Assembly: GCA_951213105.1 (NCBI GenBank)
Contig: OX578147.1
Location: forward strand, 122,107,399-122,171,398
Source of the DNA: Amaurobius ferox
Taxonomy: Eukaryota > Arthropoda > Arachnida > Araneae > Amaurobiidae
Direction of reading: 5' to 3'
DNA length: 64,000 bases
Under the pieces are notes generated by a model. That model was given only the letters and a program-made list of their open reading frames with translations, was not told the origin of the DNA and searched no databases. The number at the start of each line of letters is the position of its first letter. Position 1 is the stretch's first letter. The position numbers and the translations under genes were made by a program. Below are positions 46,066 to 56,679 of this stretch, piece by piece.

Positions 46066-46930
46066 ACCACCTAAAAACATGTAGTGGGAAACATTTAAAC
46101 AACATGCAGTGGGAAAACATTTAAAGAACATGCAATGAGAAAATATTTAAAGAACATGCAGTGGGAAAACATTAAACGAACATGCAGTGGGAAAACATTT
46201 AAAGAACATGCAGTGGGAAAACATTTAAAGAACATGCAGTGGGAAAACATTTAAAGAACATGCAGTGGGAAAACATTTAAAGAACATGCAGTGGGAAAAC
46301 ATTTAAAGAACATGCAGTGGGAAAACATTTAAAGAACATGCTGTGAGAAAGCATTTAAAAAACATGCTGTGAGAAAACATTTAAAGAACATGCTATGAGA
46401 AAACATTTAAGAACATGGAGTGGAAAAGCATTGAATAGATGCTGCATAGGAGACGCTTTCAAACGATACATTTTTAATACACATGCAAAGGACGAGCATT
46501 CAATGTACATTGAAAAGATATGCATTCATGAGGCACGAGAAAGTCATTCATATAAAAGCATGCATTTAAAGTACATGCGAAATACATGCATGCAAAGAAC
46601 ATGCATTTAAAGGATATGCATAGAAAAAGCATTCAAAGACCGTGTAGAGGAAGAACAAGAATGTAAATCACATACAAAAGATTTATTCAAAGGAAAATCA
46701 AAGAATATATGCTTAAAAGACATACTGAGGACAAGCATTCACAGCACGTACATTCCAAGGATATGAAAGGTCAAATATTTAAAGGACATACAAAATACAA
46801 ACATTTAAAGAACATGGGAATTACATGAATTCAAAAGACATATACAGTATAAGCATTTAAAGGACATGAAAAAGACATGCATTCAAAAGACATACATTCA
46901 AAGGATATACAAAAAACATGTATGCAAAAT
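46066..46930 (+). repeat. 26-bp minisatellite with a long decayed skirt
   Basis: The core 46066-46410 has about 13 units of AACATGCAGTGGGAAAACAT plus TTAAAG, most identical. From 46410 to about 46930 the same vocabulary (CATGCATTTAAAG, AAGCATTCAAAG, GACATACA) continues in increasingly irregular units. The core looks like a recently re-amplified part of an older array. Confidence 0.85.
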
Positions 46931-47269
46931 ACTTCTAAAAAAGATTTCGGAGAAATGCTGGCGATTAAGATTAGTGCAAAAGTTTTGTTTTCGAATAAGT
47001 TTATTCTGACAGCAAATATCATTATATTAATATTTTCCTGTTCTTTTTCATGGATATTTTTTTAATGTTTAATCTAATGGCAAAATATTTAATATCAACG
47101 AAATATAGAAAAATACGCCCTAACCTTTTCACATAAATAAAACCTATTTTTCAATAATGTAGAATAATTTTGTGAGTCTGCCTTTGTAAACAAAACTAAG
47201 GTCATTGTAACTAGAATCCAGTCGTTGAAAAGAATATTAAACATTAGAATGTCAGCTGAGTTTGCCGGA

Positions 47270-47530
47270 AGCAGAGTTCTAAACTAGAATGGAAAACATT
47301 TACTTTCAAAAACAAACATAAAACATCCCTTTCATTTGAGAAAAAATCCTCTAAGCTTTGGATTTATTTGCTAACAGCAAAAGTATATGTTTCCTTCTCA
47401 TTTCAAGTGATAAATTGGTGTTTGATTTATACATCATCATGTCGTTTATTCGTGACTAAAAATGACTAAGACTAAAAATGATCGATAACCCCATATGTAG
47501 CCAAGACTGAATGTTTGATGAGATGGGATA
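47270..47530 (+). repeat. Segmental repeat R9, copy 2
   Basis: The most diverged copy: GATTTATTTGCTAACAGCAA, GTATATGTTTCCTTCTCATT, AAATTGGTGTTTGATTTATA. It has a duplicated GACTAAAAATGA phrase where the other copies have GACTGAAAAAGA. Confidence 0.75.
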
Positions 47531-47699
47531 TTTTTTAAATGTTTTATAAACATATTTATGCGAATTATATTAATATATTTTTAGACAGTTACCAATAAAT
47601 TTATTATATAAATTCCTTATAAAATATGGTATTCCAAAGTTTGAACTCTGGTTTTGAATTTCTTAAAACATAAGTTTTCAAATTTGACCTGTGACCAGT
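47531..47699. other. No feature recognised
   Basis: AT-rich spacer. Confidence 0.3.
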
Positions 47700-48006
47700 G
47701 ATCCAGATAAAGCCTTTTCATTTTTTGCATTCTATTTGGAGTATTAATGTGCGCAAGGTATCTTTTCATACTACATCGAGAGTACTCTACAACTTTCTAA
47801 TTAACTTTTTTCACGTATCTTTCACCGTTTACGAGATAGGACCGCTAATTCCAAAATTTGCGGATAGATGGCGCTGTAAGTTGTCTCATCACGTAGCGCA
47901 TAGACTTTTTACTATACCTAGACACCAACTTTATGGCCTAAGCTGTCACCGTTTAGAAGTTAAGGGTGGTGTAACGGATATAAGTGGGCACCCTGTATTT
48001 AGTTGT
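47700..48006 (-). mobile_element. MITE-like fragment with a CAGGGTG end
   Basis: On the minus strand it starts ATACAGGGTGCCCACTTATA, the kind of CAGGGTG terminus common on arthropod mariner-type MITEs. It continues through CTAAACGGTGACAG, GCGCCATCTATCCGC and CTCGTAAACGGTGAAAGATA. It is less AT-rich than its flanks. The opposite terminus was not found. The 103-aa plus-strand frame (47698-48009) is antisense to it and has no motif. Confidence 0.5.
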
Positions 48007-48294
48007 TGACTATCTAATGTTCAACCAGTTGCAGGATAAAGCAGTACGACTATTTTTCTCTCTAGATGTAGTAAATAATATCTAATATGGAAATAAGATG
48101 ACGAAAAAATATTTGACAATTTGTATATAACTTGCACAGTAAAATGAATACTGCTTAAATAATGCATTTCTCAAAGCTAGAAATATTAGGAGATTAAAAT
48201 GTTCCTTATCTAAACTATATGAACTGTTTCGAAGAAATTGTTAATACTATGAACATATATTCAAAAGTCAGTATGAACTCAACCAATCATATAG

Positions 48295-48740
48295 TCAAAG
48301 AAGCTGCACTCAAAGAATATGCAGTTCAATAAAATGCATTTCATAAGGAGATGCCATCAAGTAAAATGCAATGGAAGTATGGGATGCACTAAAAGAAGTA
48401 GCAGCAGATATGACATCCAGTTTAAGAAAATGTAGTATAAGAAAAGGCAATGTAAGAAGATGCTGTCTAAGAAGATGTAGTCCAAGAATATGTAGTCTAA
48501 CATGATGCAGGCAAATTTTGCAGTATGATAAAGTCAAATTATCTAGGATTATGCAGTCAAAAAGTCTACAGTGGAGCCAAAGAGTATAGGATTCAGTACA
48601 AGTGTCTTATGTGATATAATCAGAGTCTAAACTAATACATTAGAGCTTCATACAAAGAGGATGCTGCTATAATAAATGCAGTCAAAAAGATGCAATCTAT
48701 GATGATATAGTATTTCATCCATACATGCTGCTGAAGATCT
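48295..48740 (+). repeat. Degenerate minisatellite of about 18 bp
   Basis: Loose units AAGAAGATGCAGTCTAAG, with GATGTAGTCCAAGAATATG and similar forms best ordered at 48420-48510. It occupies the same position relative to R9 copy 2 as the 26-bp array does to R9 copy 1. Confidence 0.7.
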
Positions 48741-49329
48741 AAGGATTATGAGAATAGTTTGTTCTGACTCATATAATCTGCTTGAAGGGGGCTTTCCCTA
48801 TATTAAGATGACACTTTCCTTTCAGATAACAACACCCATAAATTGGTTATTGTGTTTTATTATTTTTCATAAAATAACCTATACTTGAGATGGTAGTAAG
48901 AAAAAGTATTTGACACAATTTTGCAAACTTCGATGGAGTCAAACAAATTAAGTTCTACCACTCAGCCGGTATAAAATTTCCTATACATTAAGCTTGTACT
49001 GCACAAAACTGCACGTTTTTAGTATTCAAAATTTTCTTCCTTCCAAAAGTGTACTAAAAACAGTCAATGGATGTTACTATTTGTAATGAGATCGCGATTT
49101 TGTCTTTGATTCTTATGGAATTTATATTTTTATTTATAAATAAATTAATATGACCAAACTTATTGCATTTAAAACATGTTATATTCAAAAATACTTATTA
49201 GTTTATATTTCGTTAGTTTTATGAGCAATTAATAAATTATACCGAAAGATGAAAATAATATTAAACATATCTGTGTCAGTTACATTTATAAGGAAAAAAA
49301 ATCATAGTGAATTATATACTGAATTAAAA
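48741..49329. other. No feature recognised
   Basis: AT-rich sequence. Confidence 0.4.
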
Positions 49330-49560
49330 AACACTTACTTTTAAAGTACACATTAAAGCCACTTTTATCCCAGGAAAAGTTTGCATCTCTCAAACATTTG
49401 ATTTATTTGCTAACAGTAAAAATATATGTACCCTACTTATTCGGAATGATAAATTGTCGTTTGATTCCTAAACCATCCTGTCCGTTTCGAAAAGACTGAA
49501 AAAGATAGATTGCCACTTATTTAGTCTGGACATGAGGTTTTGCCTTGATGAGATTTTTTT
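49330..49560 (+). repeat. Segmental repeat R9, copy 3
   Basis: CATTTGATTTATTTGCTAAC, AGTAAAAATATATGTACC, AACCATCCTGTCCGTTTC and GACTGAAAAAGATAGATTGC. It is closer to copy 1 than copy 2 is. Confidence 0.8.
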
Positions 49561-50069
49561 TGCTTGTTTATAGTTTGATATTTGTAGATAATTTAATACA
49601 AATGTTTGATATTTTTAGATAATATTTTCATATGGGAATAGTTCTAAGAAATGTCTTGAAAATCACTTTTAGAGAAAGCTGAAGAAAAGTTTTCTTTTTT
49701 TCTTTAAGAGTAACAATCTAAAAGAAATACAGTCAAGTGTATAAAAAGTTGACTGTGATATTTGTAATTTTAATATACGCAGTTTAGATTATATAAAGAT
49801 GTTAAAACCCTTTTCTGCAGGAAAATATAAAATACAATGCTTAATTCCCAAAATTTTCTATTTCCTTTAGAAATAAATTTGAATATTTCAATTTTATAAT
49901 TGTGATCGGATGTACGGTTAATGTATACAGTTTAGGTTAAATAAAAACTCTTCTAGTCTGTAGATCAAAGACCGTTAAATGTAGCTTCAAATGCCTCAAT
50001 GAATATAACTGCTGTTAGCTAACTAAATTTGTGTTTTAAGTGTATTATGGTCAGGTACAGTGTTTACAG
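49561..50069. other. No feature recognised
   Basis: AT-rich sequence. Confidence 0.4.
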
Positions 50070-50110
50070 ATTGAAGGATCAAATACAACTGTTATATTTG
50101 ATCTTTCAAT
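50070..50110. repeat. 41-bp near-perfect palindrome next to an AT run
   Basis: Arms ATTGAAGGATCAAATACAAC and GTTATATTTGATCTTTCAAT surround a single T and pair at 18 of 20 positions. An AT dinucleotide run follows at 50114-50129. As RNA one strand would pair fully with two G-U pairs. Confidence 0.85.
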
Positions 50111-50129
50111 CATATATATATATATATAT

Positions 50130-50699
50130 GGTTACAAGGAAGAGAAAGTTCTGCCTCATACCAGTATCCCATGACCTATATGGCAGCCTAGCTATGTACT
50201 TTTTGTGTCGTTGTATAGAACACCCCATATGGCACACACAGTGAGACCATAGGGGACCCCGTGGCCTCGTCTTTTTTTGGGGGGGGGGTGTTAGGGAACT
50301 ATTTCGGCCCCTTTTGCAGATAAGGGAAAAGTTAAGTAGAAAGTTGTAGGACGTCAAATGTAGTACCAAAATGTTTTGATTCCATAATAAAAGATGGAAA
50401 GATGGACTGGGCCTCCTTTCTCCCGAAACTTAAAACATCGGAGGGAACAACCGAATAATTAGGCAAAACAACAATATATAAATGCATAATGGGTAGTTTA
50501 TTACTATCAAATTCGCATAGTTTCCTTACATTCACATATTGTTGTATATATAATGAATGAATGAATGAATATAAGCTGAGTTATCTTTTGCAAAGTCTGT
50601 GATGTTCCTTTAGAAAACCCTCATTGTAGTGTCCATATACACATAATATCCGTAAGTTTAGATTTTTCATTCAAATAATTTTGTGAATTTTCAACGTAA
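50130..50699. other. No gene; G-run and TGAA run
   Basis: A G-run at 50279-50288 and a short TGAA tetranucleotide run at 50553-50572. Frames at 50106-50369 and 50332-50535 (minus) have no recognisable motifs. Confidence 0.5.
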
Positions 50700-51303
50700 T
50701 ACGACTAAACCGACGAGAAGAGAAAATAAAATACAATTTGCATCAATATATCTTACGGTTTCGTCCACTTCAACTGTATGGAATGAAAAAAAAATCTTCG
50801 CTCTAATGCGATTTAAACAGCACTTGCTTGAATTGTTCTCAAACGTTTTTTGAAAAACAAGAAAAGACGTTCTTAATGAAAGAGGAATTTTTTTTAAGGA
50901 TATGACGAATAAGAGGAAATTTTGAGAAGAGTGAAATCGCATTCAGAAACAGTGAACCGATAATGATTCACATAATGATTGAAAGAAGTGGAAGAAAGAA
51001 GCGGTTTGGTTTCATCCTCATTATTATAGCTTTAATCTTGACCTTTTCGTTTGGTTCATAAAACTTTTCATTTGTGGTCGGTTTTAGTGCTTTTGCTCTT
51101 TTATTCCCTTTGAATAATAATTTGCATCTATTGTATTGTATTTGTAACGGAGCGTAAGCGAATTATTTTGTTTGCCCTACAATCAAACTGTATATTACTT
51201 TAGAAAAGTTATTTTTGTTTGGATTCTATAGTTTTTTTTCGTTTACAAAAATTTATTTCTACAGTGTAGTTTTATATGTAGATATAAATTTAAAGGTTGC
51301 TTT
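50700..51303 (+). repeat. 1.3-kb array, unit 1 (3' part)
   Basis: Matches the second half of the other units: CTTCGCTCTAATGCGATTTA (50796), CATTCAGAAACAGTGAACC, AATGATTGAAAGAAGTGG, CATTTGTGGTCGGTTTTAGT, CAATCAAACTGTATATTAC and GATATAAATTTAAAGGTTGC. The unit is then interrupted at about 51304, where units 2 and 4 continue to TAAGAATTATTGT. Confidence 0.75.
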
Positions 51304-52304
51304 GAGACCAGGAGGCAATTATGCAGTTTTAATATTTACGAATATTTACAACGGAACTAGGCGCAGACTTGTAGGCGCCGTTTTACGACAGTCTTGGCCC
51401 AGAGGGTCATGACCCAATTCACTTCACACAAATTGTAGGTGTGGTTGGGGCAAGGATTTCCTAGGGGGCCAAGGCTTAAACCAAGCATCATTGGAAACTA
51501 GAGTAGTCAATGATGCAATATTGTTACATCGCACAGAGGAGCAACCAATGAGAGATACGGAGGGTGTATCTGGGCCTCAGGCAAAATGATGTGGCAACAA
51601 AGAGATAATTCACTATATGAATGTCCAAGAGTGCTTTTCATAAGCAATGATGGTGCAGTAGCGTGGATATTCAGGCGATGCCTGTCCAATATTGTTGAGA
51701 AAAAGAATGATTGCCCAAAAGCAGTGTTGTTCATATCACTTATGGTTATCCAAAAGTTCAGAGAGTCGCGTTTTCAACCAGTGTAGTGGTTATGCTGAAA
51801 TTTGAGAGTGTGTTAGAGTAAGCTGAGAGAGAGCTGTAAAGAGAAAGCTGACCTCAAAATGTCAGAAAAAGAAACGGCCAATATTTCAAGCATATGACCA
51901 ACAGACAGACAAACAGGGTATGTGCCAGTCCGCTTATATATTAGGTCAGTTGTTGATTTTGGAATAATATTCTACGAACTGGTTGGTTTCACACGGTTTC
52001 TCCTCCTTTAGCGTTTATTAAAATTAATATAATTTTAATTTTAGCAATAATATGTGTGAATAAATAATATTTATTTTAAAAGTTAAAAATATTGAATTTA
52101 ATGTGTAGTGTTTTAATTAATGATTATATTTTAGGAACTCGTGCAAGGAGGTAATGATTTGTTATTGCGGCCATGATAAAATAAACTAACTATTCGATTC
52201 AAGATCACTAATAATTAAGAGTAATAATTCAATCCAAAGATTTATTTATTATTTTTTAAAAGAAATCAACCCAATGTTCATTTTCGTTCACCACAATTCT
52301 CTTT
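51304..52304. mobile_element. About 1-kb insertion in array unit 1, unclassified
   Basis: Unit 1 matches the other units up to GGTTGCTTT (51303) and again from TTCGTGTTGTGAATAATTT (52304), so the intervening kilobase is an insertion. Its base composition differs, with a less AT-rich left part (51360-51900). A TATA-like TTATATATTA (51934) and AATAAA (52063) about 130 bp later recall an LTR promoter and poly(A) signal, but I see no TG...CA ends. CTTT at both borders could be a short target duplication. The minus frame 51507-51734 is unrecognised. Confidence 0.5.
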
Positions 52305-53212
52305 TTCGTGTTGTGAATAATTTAATATGCCGATTTTGAAGGACTATTGTTTGAGCCGGACCTTTTTACTTTCCCTACAAAATATGTTTCACATATGTGA
52401 ATGGAGAGTATTGTAATGGGGTAAAAAATTAGATTATCAGATTTTTAAGGATCTACATGTTTTGAGTCTATGGAGCCAATATGTTTCAAACACATTGAGA
52501 TGGTGAAAAGAAATTTGGCACAAGTATTTCAACCAGAAAACGTTAGAGGTCTATTGATTTTCAGGGGATCGAACTAAAGAAAGATTCTTTATTTTTGGAA
52601 TTTCTTTTTAAAATCCGAATAAAATTAAAAAATGTTAAAATTTACTAAAAAACAGCTATTTCATATGTAATTTTTTATTTAAGAGTGAATAACATATACA
52701 GAACACGAATAGGTGTTTTCTCAAGATATTGTACGTTTCTGGTCTCAAAAGAAAAATAAAATAAAAAATATATATGTTCACTATTATCAAACAAGTGAAT
52801 CTTACCTGAACTTAACATCAATATGTAAGTATTTTTAACAAGAAATGAATAGGCAGAATATTTATGGCAAGAATCCAGTGAATTAAAATTAATCCGGTTT
52901 GCTTTTTTTAATAAGTAACAACAAAAGCCATTTTGATTTTCACAACACTCTTTTTTAAGAAAGTCCAATACGTGTTACTGTTTGCCCTCGATATCAAAGT
53001 TTGTTAATCTGCAGCTAAATCCATGTATTGGGGACATCATAGTTTGCGTTCTATTCTCAATCAGTCTTTCAATATTGAGTCCCTGAGTTGAGCCAATGGA
53101 AGTTCAATTTAACGGAAATGTGTGAATGTGTAAGGCAAAGTGCAGAAAGATTAATCAGCATTATTAATGCTGATCAACTTGATCAACTTTCTGAAATTGA
53201 AAAACGAATATG

Positions 53213-53886
53213 CAGGGTGTTTAAAACACTGATCAGAATTGTAACATTTGAATCTTTCAATTAGAAAATTATTTCGAATCGTAAAAAAGTGTGTCTTAAA
53301 AACTTGAAGTATTTGCATAAAAATACGAAATCTGGTTTTTTATGTGGCCTCTTAGGGTAAAATGTACAATTACTTGAAAAATGTTAATTAAATTGTTATG
53401 TAATAAATACCTAGTTTGACATATGTGCCTATAAAATACTACCGTGGGGGAATAAACGAAATTTCTGGCTTACAGCAAAAATCCACCACCGTACCAAACA
53501 ATCTTCGAAATAATTCAGGAATCATCCGCAAAATAATGTTTTAGAGTATGTTGTGTACTTGTTTCTCCTGTCCTGTAAAGCGTTGTTTAATTGACAGACG
53601 GTCTCCAAAATATGTACCATGAATATCATCACGAGTTCTTTCCTTAATCCATGTATTTTTACAGACTACAGATTTTATTTCAAATTTTAAACTAATCGAA
53701 CTTTCTTCGCTAACGGGGCTATATAAAATGTTTTTTTGCATTTTTATTCTAGTATGTCCTGCAGTTTTTGAAACCGTTTGAATAATATTCTTCTTATGAT
53801 CCAAAAGAAATTTCTGATTTAAAATTTGTGTTTAACCCTAACGGTTCAAAAGTTATAAACATGATCAGTATTTTTAAAACACCTTG
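53213..53886. mobile_element. 674-bp MITE with CAGGGTGTTT ends
   Basis: The left end CAGGGTGTTTAAAACACTGA and the right end, read in reverse, CAAGGTGTTTTAAAAATACT then GATCA, form a terminal inverted repeat of about 25 bp with few differences. The element has no transposase. The 87-aa frame inside (53541-53804, minus) has no motif. Target duplication is unclear (ATATG before, TTTAT after). The terminus type suggests the mariner/Tc1 superfamily. Confidence 0.7.
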
Positions 53887-54378
53887 TTTATAATAAAAAT
53901 TCTTGTTTATATTTCCTTCAGGGAACATACATAAAAGTGTTCATTTTACAATTATCTAACACTTCGATTTTATACTTGATCAGTTTTGTGGAATGTCTAA
54001 AAATAGAACAGAATCAAACTAGACAGGCGAAAAGATAAAATAATATAAAATAAAATTTGGCATTCTTTAACCAACAGCTCCTCCCACTTCATTCGAATAA
54101 AATTAGAAAAATAAATTCTTCGCTCTAACGCGATTTAAATAACACTTACTTGAATTGATTTCGAATATTTTTTGAAAAAAAAAGTTCTTAATGAAAGAGG
54201 AATCTTTTGAGGAGAAAGCGAAATGAGCGGAAAGTGAAGACGAGTACAGCCACATTCAGAAACAGTGAACTGCTAATGATACGTAAAGAATGATTGAAAG
54301 TAGTGGAAAAAAGCGTTTCGCATTCATTCTTATTGTTGTAGATTTATTCTTGGCCCTCCTATTTAGTTTATAACACGT

Positions 54379-54850
54379 TTCATTTGCGGTTGATTCCAGT
54401 ATGCTTGTGTTTTTACCCCCATTGTAATGTCAATCGGCCGCATTTTATGGGTTTCTCTGTGATGGAGCATAAGCAATTTTCTTTGTTGATCCTGTAATCA
54501 AACCGTATATTTGGAAGTTATTTTTGTTTAGATTGTGTAATTTGTTTTCGGTTTCTTTTTTACAAAGTTTTGCTTCCACTAAGGATAGCTTTATTTGTAA
54601 ATATAAATTTGGTTGATTCTAGTGCGTTTGTATTTATATTATCATTGTATTATCAATCGGTTGCAATTTATTGATTTCTCTGTGCTGGAGGATAAGCAAT
54701 TTTCGTGGTTTATCCTGTAATCGAACCGAATATTTGGAAAAGTTATTATTGTTTAGATTGTGAAATTTGTTTTTGGTTTCTTTTTTTACAAAGTTTTGCT
54801 TCCACAGGGGTAGATTTATTTGTAGATGTACATTTAAGAGATTATTTTTG
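54379..54850 (+). repeat. Internal tandem duplication of about 235 bp in unit 2
   Basis: 54379-54612 and 54613-54850 both run GGTTGATTCYAGT, GTTTGTATTT or GTGTTTTTACC, GTCAATCGGCCGCA or ATCAATCGGTTGCA, TTTCTCTGTG, GGAGNATAAGCAATTTTC, CTGTAATC, GGAAAAGTTATT and TTTACAAAGTTTTGCTTCCAC. Units 1, 3 and 4 have this segment once. Confidence 0.8.
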
Positions 54851-54937
54851 TAATGCAAATAATTTCAAATGCCAATTTCTAAGAATTATTGTTAGAGTGT
54901 CATGTTCTTATATTTCTTACAATACATAACAAATGTA

Positions 54938-55032
54938 AAGTATTGTGATGGTGAAAGCCCCAGGCCGTCCGGCTCGTCCAGAGGACTTGGAGCAGCAAAA
55001 TGGACGACCGGGAAGGAAGTATTGTGATGGTG
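54938..55032. mobile_element. 63-bp GC-rich insert with a 16-bp direct repeat
   Basis: AAGTATTGTGATGGTG at 54938-54953 and again, unchanged, at 55017-55032 encloses 63 bp of GC-rich sequence. In the other units this motif occurs once, so the repeat is a target duplication. Inside, TGGACGACCGGGAAGG is nearly the reverse complement of the S1 phrase CTTCCCGGCCGTCCA, so the insert may be a short rearranged S1 piece. Confidence 0.75.
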
Positions 55033-55194
55033 TAAAAATTTAGACCTCCAGATTTTTAAGGATTTAAACGTTTTGGGTACCTCTGAATTAGAATCAATGT
55101 CTGCGTGCCTGTCTATCTGTGTGCGTCCGTCTATGGAGACGATACTTCTCGAAAAAATTGAAATGATAAAATGAAATTTGGTATAGTTATTTCA

Positions 55195-55278
55195 ATCAGT
55201 ATACATCCCGACCACACAGTTAGTTACCGTAAGCCTTAGGGTTGGTCGTGTGGTCTGGGTCTTCCAATTAGTATACAT
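55195..55278 (+). mobile_element. SINE S1 stub with target duplication
   Basis: ATCAGTATACATC (55196-55208) and ATTAGTATACATC (55266-55278) enclose about 57 bp ending GGTTGGTCGTGTGGTCTGGG, which matches the 3' end of S1 (GGTAGGTCGGACGGTCTGGG). This is a severely 5'-truncated S1 insertion or the leftover of one. Confidence 0.65.
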
Positions 55279-55582
55279 CGGGGCGCGACAGCCCAATGAT
55301 TAGCGCGCGGGAATTGCACTCAGTAGGCCTGGGTTCGATTCCCGCCACTGCCAAAACTGCCGCCGTGTTCACGCGGAGTACGATCACGTTAACCATATGG
55401 ATCCGTAAGTCCTTCCGAGAGGTTGGTGGTAGGGGAAGGGGGTACGGTCCCTGTGGATGCCTCCCCCACTGGGCTCCGGTCTAAATTACGTGGCACTTCC
55501 CGTCTTTCCAAACAGATATCTTACACCTTTCTGGTAGGTCGGACGGTCTGGGTCGAAGAAGAAGAAGAATCAGTAAACGTCA
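55279..55582 (+). mobile_element. SINE S1, full-length reference copy
   Basis: The tRNA-like head starts at 55279: GGGGCGCGACAGCCCAATGA with TTAGCGCGCGG (A-box region), then GGGTTCGATTCCC (B box, 55331-55343). The body follows with CCGTGTTCACGCGGAGTACG, GAGAGGTTGGTGGTAGGGGA, CCCCCACTGGGCTCCGG and TGGCACTTCCCGTC, the 3' end GGTCGGACGGTCTGGGTC, and an AAG/GAA tail (55554-55568). Target repeats ATTAGTATACATC before and ATCAGTAAACGTC after it differ at three positions. The B box matches the GGTTCGANTCC consensus, so this copy could once have been transcribed by Pol III. The 62-aa and 80-aa frames across it are artefacts. Confidence 0.9.
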
Positions 55583-56679
55583 GAGATGGTCAAAATACGG
55601 AAAAGCCAAATTTTTGGAACTTTTTTCAAAAATCAAAAGAAACAATTAAACTTTTAATATTTTAAAATTTGCTGAAAATAATAGTTTTTTTATACGTAAT
55701 ATTTCATTTCGAGGCGAATACCATATGCAGAACGATAATATGTGTCATTCTCAAGATATTGCATGTTTTTGGTAAAAAAAATTAAAAAATAAATATGGAA
55801 AAGTATATATGTTCATTATTAACAGATAGGTAAGTGATTTATAATTATTTTTAACTAGAAATAATTAGGCAGAATTATTTTGAATTTTTGACAAGTCGTT
55901 CTCTAGATATTACAAGTTTTACTTTTTACGAAGGGAGCGTTAAATCTTGAACATTCAAGCTGATTAAATGAAATTTGGGTTGCATATATTATACCAATAT
56001 TTGTCGAATCAAGTATATTTTTGTCGTTCAATCAATCAATTTTTACTCGCTTTTAAAAATAGAACAGACGCAGACAAAACGAGCGGGAAAATAAGCTACA
56101 ATCAAATTTACATGCTTAAGCCCTTGATTAACTTTTATGTTCTCCGGTTAAAATTTTAAAAAATCCTCTCTGTAACACGATTTAAATAGCACTTACATAA
56201 TTTTTTTTCTTTCTGAATGAAATTGAATTATGGAATCTTAATGGGGAATATTTGACAAATAAGATAAATAAAAAGAAATTGGGAGAAAAGCGAAATTACA
56301 TTCAGAAGCAGTGAACCGTTAATGATTGACGAAATGATTAAAAGTAGTGGGTAAAAGACGGTTCGTTTTCATGCGCATTATTGTAGCTTTATCATTGACC
56401 CCTTTTTGTGTGGCATATAAAGCGTTTCATTTACGGTTGGATACAGTGCTTTTGAGTTTTCATTCCCTTTGAATCATCAATTGCGTGTATTTTATTGGTC
56501 GCAGCAACAAAGCTTAAGTAATTTTTTTGTTTACCCGGTAATTGAGCTGTATAGTTAATAAAGTTAATTTTGTTTCGATGGTGTAGATATATATTTGAAC
56601 CTTTTTTTCTTGTTTAAAATCAGCATTTGAAATTATTTGAATCAAGTATTGATTGAACCCGTCTTTACATAAAGGGGAG

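Larger units (their letters stand above)
52366..54900 (+). repeat. 1.3-kb array, unit 2
   Basis: The head TTTACTTTCCCTACAAAATA with GGAGAGTATTGTAATGGGG is followed by GATTTTTAAGGATCTACATG, TCTCAAGATATTGTACGTTT, GAAATGAATAGGCAGAATAT, then, after the insertion described below, CTTCGCTCTAACGCGATTTA (54119), AGAAACAGTGAACTGCTAAT and TAAGAATTATTGTTAGAGTG. A MITE (53213-53886) and additional unmatched sequence (about 52890-53990 in all) interrupt it, and its 3' part is internally duplicated (54379-54850). Without these the unit is about 1.3 kb. Confidence 0.75.
54910..56650 (+). repeat. 1.3-kb array, unit 3
   Basis: Head (TTCTTATATTTCTTACAATA with GTAAAGTATTGTGATGGTG), GGAGACGATACTTCTCG, AAAATGAAATTTGGTATAG, TTCTCAAGATATTGCATG, AATTAGGCAGAATTATTTTG, CTCTGTAACACGATTTAAAT (56167), ATTCAGAAGCAGTGAACC and TTTACGGTTGGATACAGTG. 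Three insertions lie in it: 54954-55016, 55209-55266 and 55279-55568. Without them the unit is about 1.3 kb. Confidence 0.75.

Noticed and set aside
47698..48009. 103-aa plus-strand frame as a gene
   Set aside because: It runs antisense to a MITE-like fragment with a CAGGGTG end and shows no protein motif.
51304..52304. Confident solo LTR call
   Set aside because: TATA-like and AATAAA motifs are suggestively spaced, but no TG...CA ends and only a weak CTTT border repeat are visible, so it is left unclassified.
55296..55665. 62- and 80-aa plus-strand frames with GGRGRGYGPCG
   Set aside because: They lie inside the S1 SINE and reflect its GC-rich body.
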